A stretch of DNA of 64,000 nucleotides from positions 124,001 through 188,000 of the forward strand of contig LLCB01000014.1 in assembly GCA_001414345.1 (NCBI GenBank), written 5' to 3'. Positions 11,663 to 21,530 of the stretch are shown piece by piece (position 1 is the stretch's first letter; every line of letters begins with the position of its first letter). Below the pieces are notes generated by a model. That model did no database searches. It was not told where the DNA came from and saw only the letters and a program-made list of their open reading frames with translations. Made by a program: the position numbers and the translations under genes. Source of the stretch: Hymenoscyphus infarciens (taxonomy: Eukaryota; Ascomycota; Leotiomycetes; Helotiales; Helotiaceae).

Positions 11663-13490
11663 ATTGTGAACTTTACACTCTCTATTGACTTGTGGACCTC
11701 GTGGAAAACAAGCGACGTTGCACCAATTTTAACCCCGCAACTTACTGGAACATGAATTCAGGCTCGAAATCCAACAATGTGGTACGATCAGAGCAATAAT
11801 GCGGTATATTGGTATAGAGGTGAGCCATGTAATGGACGCAAAGACACCTTCCCCACGGTAGGGGGATTTACCCCGGATATTAATAAGAGTGTTACATGGG
11901 AAAGCAAGTATACTACTGGGATTGGCAAAGTCTCCGAGCAGGATACTTCATTCTCAGGGTTTACAGCGCTCTGTTCCTCTATACACGCATTTACGACAAC
12001 GGTATATTACACTTTTGGCGGGTAGATAGCTTACGCAAATGCTCTCTCTATCTCTGGTATTGGAGGTTTTAAACCAGGTTGATAACCTCTGTCTTTCTTC
12101 TGCTGCTTCTGAAGATCTCAGGGCCCTTTTGACCTAAGAATATTCCTTCTCACAAAAACATTTTTAAGAGATGATCAAACTATAGTTTACTGACTGTGGA
12201 ATGTATAGTACCAACCGGTCTAGTCAAGTATGACTTCCAAGATTGTGCATGGAGCAATCCGAGTGTGCTTGGCATGGCCAATCATGAAGAGGGGTTTTCT
12301 GTAGCAGGGCAAGCAGTACATGTGCCAGTGTTTGGAAGTGATGGTATTATTATGTTTCTTGGGTGAGACGCACCTAGCAGTCAGAACTGGAAAATGGCTT
12401 CCTCATTATAATCCATGGCTGCCATCACAATTTTTGACATTTCGAGTGGCAAATCTTACTCGCAACAGGCTACGGGTGCATCGATACCGGTTTCGAGAGT
12501 ATTATTCTGTGCAGTTGGGGTTGGAGCAGCTGATAACGCAACATGGGAAATGTACGTATGAAAGGGTATTCTAGAAACTCATGATTACACTATTAACACA
12601 AGAACAACCTCAGATTCATTTACGGTGGAAAACGGACTTCCGACCTCAACAAACCGATGGACGCAGATCAGCGTAATCACAAACTACACTGCTACTCACA
12701 ACTACTCGAGTAGTACTCAAGAGTAGTAGAGTAGAGTATGAGTAGCGGGTCGATTGAGTAGAGTAGAGTAGTGACTTAAGACTACTCGAGTAGTCTTGAG
12801 TAGTCTTAAGTAGTCTTAGTATTATTCATATATTTATAAAGTAAAGTAGTTATTCTCGTAGTCTTCCTTTTTCTTTTCTTCTGTCTCTTCCTCCTCCTCT
12901 TTAAAAAAGCCTTAACTTTTTAGACTAATAATAGCCTCTACTATGTCTTTAGAAGGGTCGCGTTTTTGTTGCTTTAAAACTATTAACGCTTCTTAACTAA
13001 ACATCATCCTACTAGATGCTAACGTAGCTAGAACTTATAGATACTTTTTAGCTAGTCTTATTATAGCCAATTTATGAAAGCTTAAATTAAAGAAGTTATG
13101 TTGTAAATAGACAGTTTAGGAGGTCTCGCTTAAGCTCTAGGCAGTCCTAGAACGCCACTCCGACGCCTCACCTACCCACCGGCCCGGACCAGCCCGACTC
13201 GGCCCGCACTACTCCAATACTCTTGAGTAGTACTCTAGAGTTTATGAGTAGAATAGAGTAGTAATTAAAATTACTTGCGTAGAGTAGAGTAGGGGTCACT
13301 ACTCTACTCTACTCTACTCAGTTAATATGCTGACACAGATAGTCTCCCAGATCCCGCCGCCGTTCTACATACTCACACTTCCTGCTTTCCAATGGATTAA
13401 AGCTCCAGCGAACGTAACTCATCGATGCGAAGTAATTAGAAAACGACCAAATTCCTCCAATATCTCCACCTCATGTCTCTCCTCCCCCAC
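11663..13490 (+). pseudogene. kelch-repeat protein pseudogene, split by an insertion
   Basis: Read in one frame from 11663, the sequence gives FTLSIDLWTSWKTSD and then NPTMWYDQSNN, typical of the start of fungal kelch-repeat/galactose-oxidase-like proteins. Further on it gives GLVKYDF, IIMFLG, DAPSSQNW, ITIFDISSG, VLFCAVGVG and, across an apparent intron with a GTACGT donor, the kelch blade TWEIFIYGG. In-frame stops interrupt it near 11751, after YYTFGG at 12022, at 12364 and at 12409. After an ACTACTC-rich block the same protein type resumes at about 13330 (YILTLPAFQWIKA and HRCEVI). Stops plus the insertion make it a pseudogene. The original was probably a secreted or membrane kelch protein. 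Confidence 0.72.
12690..13325. mobile_element. ACTACTC-rich insertion inside the kelch pseudogene
   Basis: Both ends (12690-12825 and 13200-13325) are dense arrays of ACTACTC / GAGTAGT words in both orientations; the middle 370 bp is not. Kelch-like coding sequence stops on the left and resumes on the right, so this is an insertion. On the minus strand near 12865-12975 a frame ends in EAIISLKS followed by an acidic Glu/Lys-rich tail, which recalls the C-terminus of hAT-type transposases. That would make it a non-autonomous hAT remnant, but I could not define terminal repeats or an 8-bp target duplication. Confidence 0.5.
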
Positions 13491-13516
13491 TGGAATTCAA
13501 GTCTTCAAACTGCACT

Positions 13517-13762
13517 TTGAATGGTTCACATGGAGCAGAAACGGATGGTTTTCCGATTTGGGAAGTAGAAGGGAAGCATTACTATCTAGAGATAGACGCC
13601 GGATTTCGTGCGGAAATGAATGAGCAGCGTGGTGCATCTGAGTTACGAAATACTTCTTCGATGGCTAGGCTATTCTCTAATCTTGTGATGACGAACGGTT
13701 CGCTTGTTGAGATGCCTGTTGTTTTCGAGGTGGGAAAATTAGAGTTATGCTTTACAGACTAA
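13517..13762 (+). CDS. unidentified open frame, possible gene fragment
   Basis: About 81 residues from the in-frame ATG to TAG; the frame is open further upstream to about 13442. The composition looks protein-like (HYYLEIDAGFRAEMNEQRG), with acidic and hydrophobic residues alternating, but I recognise no family. It may be the tail of the kelch pseudogene in another frame or an unrelated fragment. Confidence 0.3.
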   Translation: MNGSHGAETDGFPIWEVEGKHYYLEIDAGFRAEMNEQRGASELRNTSSMARLFSNLVMTNGSLVEMPVVFEVGKLELCFTD

Positions 13763-13997
13763 GTCTTGTAGTTCTTCATATACACTGTTTAGTCAAGCTC
13801 CTTTGCTTCGCTCATTTGCGGTCACATCAAATATTAGGTAAAAGTAACCCCCTGCATGTTTTTACACTCGTTTTCGTCTCATCCAGAACATGATTCCCAA
13901 GGAAGGAATTTTTGCAAATTTACTCGCACCATGAAAAACACAGTACAGCCCACATCTCATCTCATAGTAAAAATTCCCTCAGAAGTCGAAACCTACA

Positions 13998-14763
13998 TCA
14001 ACACTTACTCCTTTCCTCAAAACTCTCACTTAGTTCCCCATCTGTGCCATCCCTATCCCACCCTTTTCCCTCCTCACCCCCCTGCCATCCATGCTTCTTC
14101 AAAACAGCCTTTACAAAATCGGTCTTCTTATCCTCCTCCCCCTCGGGCGCACTCTCGTAAACATCCGTCTGCCCACTTGGATGCTTCAACCACTCCCCCC
14201 TCCTCCACTTCCCCTTCAGCATCTCAAAAAACTCCTCCGCCTCATAAGTTTCCCCACACATACATCCATCAGGACCATCTTCATCGATAGCATTTGGCGT
14301 CAACTCCGTAGCTCCATTTCCCCATGGATCTACCGGTGACCCCCAAATAATTATGTTACCTTTAGTCGAGGATAATATAGTACCCATCCCGGCCTCCTTT
14401 CGCCAGACAAATCTCATGTGGCGGAAGTGGAATATCATAAACTGGTTCTGCGGTATCTTCTTTCTCTTCTTCATCGAGACTATCTTCGTGTAGGGATTCT
14501 TCATGGTAGGGAATGGGCCATGTTTTTTGAGCGAGGACGGCGGGGTCCCCGGGGGGTTGAGAGAAATAATGGATGTGTTTTAGGAGAGTGAGTATTTCGG
14601 GCTTCTTTTTTAGCGAGCGGGGAAAGAGTTTCGGGTGTTATTGTTGGCCACCCTGTGGAGGGTGTATGACGACATTGGGCTGGGGGTGGATGTTTTGGAG
14701 AAAGGTGTAGTAGGATGTCAGGACCTTTATTGTGGTTTTTTGGGAGTACCTATAGGGTGGCAT
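13998..14763 (-). pseudogene. frameshifted conserved fungal protein
   Basis: From ATG at 14763 the frame runs YYTFLQNIHPQPNVVIHPP and then meets TAA at 14640. Reading one base off at that point gives GWPTITPETLSPLAKK, and the original frame then resumes as KPEILTLLKHIHYF through an acidic stretch to HEICLAKGGRDGYYIILD, ending in TAA. A further one-base shift continues as TKGNIIIWGSPVDPWGNG to the final TGA at 13998. The pieces read smoothly when joined, so three frame changes disable one gene. I do not know the function; the WP-x-ITPE and GRDGYY patterns recall an uncharacterised ascomycete family. The open frame beginning at ATG 14504 is only its last section preceded by out-of-frame residues. 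Confidence 0.7.
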
Positions 14764-16542
14764 TTTGAATTTTGCTTGTTTTGGTGATGAGGGGGTTTAT
14801 TGAGCTTGCCACTATTCCGATGTTTGCTGTGGATTCTGTTGATTGAGGGTGGGTTTTGAGCTGAGGTTTGTGGCAGGTTTAATCCTTCTCTTTTGTCTTT
14901 GCTTCACTGCCCTTATGTTTTGTTTATCTTGAGCTTTCCCTTTCTTCATGTTGAGAGTTGGCAATGGTAAATTCTCTTACTATGCCACAGTTCGACTACT
15001 ACAGGTGGCATATGTTTTTAGCTGCGGGTGCTAGCATTACGTTGTTTGCTGCCGCTTCTATTTTCCACCGGAAGGGGAAAAAGGGGGCTGAACCTCAAAA
15101 CTGACGTTTCCAACAAAATGCCCTTTTGAATATGATGACTGAAAGCGCCGAGGCTTTCAATAGTAGGTTGACTTGCCAGTAGATTTGGAAGCGGGAAAAT
15201 ATCTCGTCGTTCCCATGCCAAGCCGCGTGCAATGTAAGGCCTACCACTATTGAAGTACTCGAGTAGTTGACGTCGACAAAGTAAATTTGGAGCTAAGTAT
15301 ACTCCCAAATGAAATCAAATAGTATGACAGTGATACAGAACAGACCTGGACGTCGCTGAAGCGACCAATGGGATCCGAGACAGCAGACACAGCAGAGAAC
15401 ATATATCTATCCACTGAGATCTGGGACGCCCGCTCTGAATGGGGTAGAGAGACGCTTGCTCAATCAACACACGATGTCTGCCTATTGTGCTTGCGTAAAA
15501 CCGAGTGGATCGTGATTTATAAGTGCTCCAATCTTGTGAAGAATTACGAAAACATTGAACATGATTATTCAGCTTCACTCAGATGAAAACTACCGGTACG
15601 TGAATCATGTTTCTTGATATATGCTGCTACGAGCTCGTTCTTCTCAAGTATTGACTTTCAGACTTGAACTTTGCGGTAGCCCCACTTATACCTCAACGCC
15701 TGTCTCCAGACTTCAGATTTCAGCAAATAATTACCAGTACAATCACAGATAGTATCTATGCGGAGAACTGGCGTGGAAATAATAGCTTTAAACTAGAGAA
15801 TGAATCACACTCTCGGTCGTTGAGCAAAGAATAAAGCTCAAAATCATTACTTGGGCACATGGGATCATGAAGTTAACTAATCTCAAAGCTGCCACATACG
15901 ACCATAGACTGAGGAGAAATGGGCATCCCGTCCGCTCTGCCATACACAAGCCTCAGATCGGCAGATTAGTAGTTGGGTGGGTGACCACCAGCGAATACCT
16001 GCTGTTGTATGTCTTTTTGCCTACTTTCTCCTCAGCGATCCCCCTTTGTGAACGGCATCAATGCAGTTTTAAACGAAACCTATTGTTCAAGCAACATGAG
16101 TTTTTTTGTGCTTGCACCGAAGCGATTTGTCTGTTCCATCCTCTTTTGTTGATCCATGACTGGCGCAGTTATAGTGGGTTTTTGTGAATGTTACATTGAA
16201 GTCAGCGTTTGTACGACTCTGGCTTTTATCCAACTTCACATGAACGAAGGACAAAAACCATTTGAGCTTTTCTTGGATCTCACATATGGTTACTAAACAA
16301 ACTTGGCGACCCGTTCTTTTGTAGTTTCCCCTCACCCACAACTCGGAAAGTCTTAGACAGAAATCGACGCCAAGAATATCGTCTGTTGTATTTCCCCGGA
16401 ATTGCCCGGGTTCCAACTTCCAAGAGATCGGGTTTGAGACCTTTGATTCGAGCGCATCCGAGCTTTTGAGTTTGTGATAGATTTGATTCGAGCGCCTCAA
16501 AATCTAAATGGATCTCTTGGCCCCTGGCATATTTATTTTCCG
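14764..16542. other. no supported gene
   Basis: Several short frames on both strands (15018-15308, 15315-15578, 15867-16187, 16087-16500) without recognisable motifs. The 14-bp string TTTGATTCGAGCGC occurs twice, near 16442 and 16481. Confidence 0.45.
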
Positions 16543-16599
16543 CCCCGCCAATTTGCCATTAACCGTGGCGTGGTACTACCAAAGTTTTATTTTCCCCGC
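16543..16599 (+). promoter_or_regulatory. two CreA-type sites (GCGGGG on minus strand)
   Basis: CCCCGC, reverse complement GCGGGG, occurs at 16543-16548 and 16594-16599. Both match the SYGGRG consensus of the carbon catabolite repressor CreA/Mig1. They lie 215 and 164 bp before the GH43 start codon. Closely spaced pairs are the functional arrangement in Aspergillus; here the role is inferred. Confidence 0.5.
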
Positions 16600-16673
16600 A
16601 GAATACATGTGTCAATTGTTTGCCCGCATTTTCTGGCATTGGTATGAGGTAGTGAACACTTTCAAGAAAATAA

Positions 16674-16680
16674 TATATAA
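16674..16680 (+). promoter_or_regulatory. TATA box of the GH43 gene
   Basis: TATATAA lies 83 bp upstream of the start ATG, a normal distance allowing for a short 5' leader. Confidence 0.5.
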
Positions 16681-16762
16681 AGTAAGTGGTAACATAAGTT
16701 ATCCCTTGCCCTTTCTCATTCCCATCTCTAAAAATCTTTGGGGGGAAAATCCAACCTTCACC

Positions 16763-17913
16763 ATGTATTTCTCGTCTATCATCTCGCTTCTTTCGTTGGT
16801 GTGTTTGTCACTTCAAGCAACATACACAAATCCTCTCAAGAATCCGAATGGAAGCGATCCCTTCATTGTTACTACTGGTAAGTCCCAGATTCTTTGAACA
16901 CCTTTTTCTATCCTAGTCGTTTCGGAAGTAATGAGATACTCTCCTTTACTTCCGAGACATGCCCAATAACTCTTGAAGCTTTCTTAAAGTAGTAAAACTG
17001 ATAACCTGGGAACAGGCGGCTACTATTATCTGATGACAACAACTTGGACCAACATCGAAGTCACACGAGCCACCACCCTCAACGGTCTCAAGACCGGCGA
17101 AAAGAAAGTCGTCTACAGCACCTCGACTGCAAGTCGTTGCTGCAATGTTTGGGCCCCAGAAGTTCATTACATCAACGGAATCTGGTACGTCTACTACACT
17201 GCTGGTAATTCAGCGAATCTAGACGGTCAACGTGTCCACGTTCTTACCGGTGGAGCAACGCCCTGGGATGCTTTCAGCTATACGCGTCAAGTAACTCCAG
17301 ATTGGGGAATCGATGCTACTGTTTTCCGAACAACCAGTGCCAATTATCTTGTCTGGTCTTGCATTTCAAGTGTCCAAAGTCTTTGCATTGCAACTCTCAA
17401 TACACCTACCACCATCGGAGCAATCAGCGTTATCTCAAAGCCAACTCTCTCTTGGGAAACGGTCGGAAATCCCGTCAACGAAGGACCAGCAGCTATTTAC
17501 GCAGGCGGAAAAAGTTACCTAACATACAGTGCGAGTGATTGCTGGACAGCATCTTACCAACTTGGACTATTGACTTGGGATGGAACTACTAGTCCTCTTC
17601 TCGCGGCTGCTTGGAAGAAATCTGGGCCAGTGATGAGTTCAGCAAACGGCAACTATGGTACGGGTCATAATGGCTTCTTCACCAGTTTTGATGGAAAGGA
17701 GATTTGGAATGTGTATCATGCTACTGCCAATTCGGCTGGTGCTGTGAGTATTTTCCAGAATTACTTCGAGAACGGTTTGCTGACTATTTTTAGTGTGATG
17801 GAAATAGGTACACCATGGCCCAAAAGATGGCATTCAATAGTGATGGGACTCCAAAGTGGCCTCAAGTTGCGCCCGCTTTGAGCACATCGCTTACGGGGCC
17901 CAGCGGGGAATAG
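16763..17913 (+). CDS. secreted glycoside hydrolase family 43 enzyme, 320 aa
   Basis: Exons 16763-16877, 17016-17743 and 17794-17913 join in frame. Introns are 138 bp (GTAAGT...ACAG) and 50 bp (GTGAGT, branch GCTGAC, TTTTAG). Residues 1-19 are a signal peptide (ISLLSLVCLSLQA). The five-bladed propeller of GH43 is marked by the three acidic residues in their usual settings: Asp32 in GSDPF (base), Asp138 in WGIDATVF (pKa modulator) and Glu194 in NEGP (acid). WAPEVHYINGIWYVYY is a further family signature. The short form without extra modules and the NPxxxPNGSDPF start resemble exo-alpha-1,5-L-arabinofuranosidases (subfamily 26), so it probably releases arabinose from arabinan in plant cell wall. 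The subfamily is from memory and not tested. Two CreA-type sites precede it. Confidence 0.92.
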
Positions 17914-20900
17914 GTTTCCACGAGTTTATTCCTTCGAGAAACTCTAGACGAGGATTTGGGGAAACGGTTCTCAGGGGGGTCATGGGGAAAGGGGAGTAGT
18001 TGAGGAGAAATGTTTTCATGACCAGGGGTATGAAGTTGTGAAGAAGGGTTATTGTTAGAGATGATGGGACGAATTGCGGAAATCATAAGACGGTAGTCTA
18101 ACTCAAAAGACGCTCTATAGAAAGCTTATATTGTGAGTTATAGCATCAGATAGATCACTTTTCTTTCCACTGGTAACTAGGGGGAAATATGACCGTGGAT
18201 GGCAAAGTAGTTTTTATTTTAACCAAACCCCTTCGACCCAATAGACATTGGCAACTCGTTGGGTATTCAGTCCAAAGGTTGAAGTTAACACCAGTCATGA
18301 TTCAAGTCAAGAAAAGGGTAGACAAATGACTGGACAGCTGAATAAATACAACCAAGTCCCCCCACTAACAGAAAACTCCTCTCTCCTAGTAGACGTCCCT
18401 CCTAATCGCTTTTTGTTCAGGATCCAATTGTCTTCTTTTTTTCCTCAAACGCGATTCGAAACCTTATTTTGGTTATTGTTTTTATGAGATCCCCCCTGTG
18501 GCTTTTCCGTCTTTGGACCACAAATCGTACCATCCGCAAGTAAACGCCCACTAACATTTGTTCGACTGCCTTGATCAAAGCCTCGGCCGCTGACAAAGCG
18601 GCAATTTGGGTCACCGGTAATGCGGTATTCTGCGGGCCGGTATTACCAGTGAGTCTCGTCCATGTAACAATAAATATCTTCTTTGCACATCTTGACACGA
18701 TAGTCTTTTTAAGAATTGACTGTGGTTAGCTAATGACGAGCTGTAGATTGCGATGAGGAGAAAAGATTCTTTTGCGATGATGAGAAAAGACGAGAAGAAA
18801 AGAGAACCACAGCAGAGCTACAAGCATTTATATTACCAGGTCTTAAAAAATGACTGTTACTCTCGTCGAAATGACGAGTACTTGTATTTTTGTGGTATAG
18901 TCACAACGTCTCGAGAGCGACAAGCTCTCTGAAGAAGTTTGTGGAAATCCAAGGGCGCTGTCATCGTGTCTTGATTGCGTATGATACACGAGGCAAATAA
19001 CATGATGAAGAGTAAGAGCTGTCTTTTACTTTCATTGTGAAGTTGAGCAAGACGTGGGAAACATATTGCTTTGAGTAATGCCAGCCTCCTGTGCACCCAG
19101 CAACCACCCATCTAACATTGAAAAACAATCTTAGGGATGCTTGCTCAAAAAGAATCATTGTTCGAAGAGTGCCATGTTAAAACGAGAGGTAGGAAAATCA
19201 CTACTTGGTGGAAAACGCCAAAATCACGCTCCCAACGACCACCCCCCGCGATGCGCTTTCGAAAGCGAAAAATTGTATATATGGGGATGGGGGCTTATCC
19301 TCTGGAGAATCCGACTGGTCCGTACATTGACTTCTCGTTTCTCTTGTGGGTCGTAGTGGTCGAGACTGAGTCAACGGGAGGTCTCTCGTAGAAGGAGCGA
19401 CCTCGACCACCTTGACACCTCACTTCAATAGAACCATCTACACGTTCCTACCTCGGCCCTCTCAAAACCCTAGAAAACCTGAATCCTGCGAGGCCAAAAA
19501 ATATCACCAGGTCCTTACGAAACACATCCCGACCTTTTATTCCACAAGGAATTGAACGTGGTGTAGTTTGCGCCTCCTCTGCTGATCCAGAAAGACAAAG
19601 TACCACATTAATTGACCATGAGCACTGTTACTGGACTTGAACAAAGAAGTTCAGCGACTATGATTCTAGCAGTAGCCAATGTCAAGTGCTCCTACACCGG
19701 CTTTGATCGCCCTTGTGGAAATAGAAATCTCCCAAGACAGTTGAAACATGTTCATCTTTTGTTGCTCTCGAAAGCACCCACTTAACATGACCTAATATAC
19801 ATGTCTCTGGAATCCATCTTCTAGAATACAGCTAGAAAGATGAACATTTGTTACGGGAACTCCAGGAACTCCAGGAATGCTAATCGTAGGTGATCCACGA
19901 ATAGCACTAAGCTCTATTGGTAGGTTACCTACCCATTACTAAGCTTGGTTTTTCGCGTGGAATGCTTGCTATTCGTTGGCTACCTACAGAGAGCCGTCTT
20001 CTGAAATTTCTCCGCTTTCTTGCTCGAATGATATGAGTTCCTCACAGCAGTACTCGGCCAGAAAACTAAGTGCTTAATTGTTTTCATTTTCCCAAGTTGA
20101 CTTCGGTTACTTTTTAACAACGAAGGCAAGTATAACACCAAGATTAAGAGCTTAGAAATCAAGAAAACTCGCCAATCAGAAGGGTATAACATTGCTAGCT
20201 TGTAGGAAGACTCCTGGAATGTGGACTAGATTTTTCCCACTCCCAGACGGTGTGCAACTCGCTTGCCCCACGGTCCTGACCTTGTCGGTCAAACTCAAAC
20301 ACCAATTGCTGGTCTTAAACTCCCAAAGCTCAGCCTCTGACTTCTTTCATCCCCAGGAGCAAGGAGTAGGACCAAGAATTTGCAATTCTAGTCTCATGGA
20401 CGTCTCACCCAATAACTCATACCTCTCTTCCCCAGAAAGTGTACCAAACTTCGCCGTCGATCAGCTCCGAAACCAGATGTCAACACATTTACCCACATCC
20501 CAGCACCACCATGCTCTTTTTCAAGGTCGCAATGATGGAAAACCGGGAGGATTTTCCCCGTACGGAGGCAGATCTTCCACGTCACGTGTTACATCCCCCC
20601 TTTGACTTCTTCATCACTTGCTTTCCCTTGCTTCTAGCAAGACTGTTTTTATTCTTCCATCTACTTATTAATTTTCCCAGCCTAGTAAATCTCCGTGAGT
20701 TGGGTTATAACACAATAGCTCAAGACTCCAAAGGGAAAAATTCTAGACCAGCCAATCTACGATTATCTACCCCGCAATCTTCCATGCACGAAGAGCACAG
20801 AATGACACCTTAACAGCTCACACATAGACCCGATGACCATCATCCGTTTCTCTGTGCATCTCCAGCATCCACCTTTCCCACATGCAAAATTCATCCGATG

Positions 20901-21530
20901 CCAAAGGCGCAAAACCCGGCAAAGCAGAGAACATATAGGGGTCAACCACTAAGCGAGCAAGCCCCACAACCATAAGCTTTCGTGTAACAAATAAGACTGA
21001 ATTCAGTAAACATCAAATTGGAATATCTAAAGTCTTTTATTCGAACTCCTTCCCTTCTTCCCCCTTTTGTCTTCCAACTCCACCTCTATAGATAATTTTA
21101 CCACATTTACCACAGTTCCATAATACAACAAAGATATTGCCATATGTACACGAGAAACAACAAAGGCTGCAACAACTCATTATCTTCTTGCTCCGCATCA
21201 TTTTCATGCACCGACCGCCTACTCCAGCCACCTAGCTCAAACCCCCAAGTCCTAGTGTATAGAAGACCTTATACAACAAATCAAGATCGGGAAAAACATT
21301 CCCACGGTATATAATTTTATCCCACCCAACCCCGTCCCCCAAACAGACGTGCCAAAATATACAAAAAAAGACACATATAAAACAACACCCCAAGTCCCCG
21401 TCCATCCACCTTCCCAATTCCCATCCTTTTCAATGACATATATAAAATGAAACAAAAAGAACCCTGGGAATAGAACAAACATCGTCGAGTGTTGAATGCC
21501 ACGCAAACCCATTCCAAACCCAACTACTCA
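17914..21530. other. 3.6 kb without a supported gene
   Basis: Short overlapping frames on both strands, none with ATG, splice and family support together. Part of 20945-21530 is probably the 3' untranslated region of the minus-strand Zn2Cys6 gene. Nothing recognisable otherwise. Confidence 0.4.
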
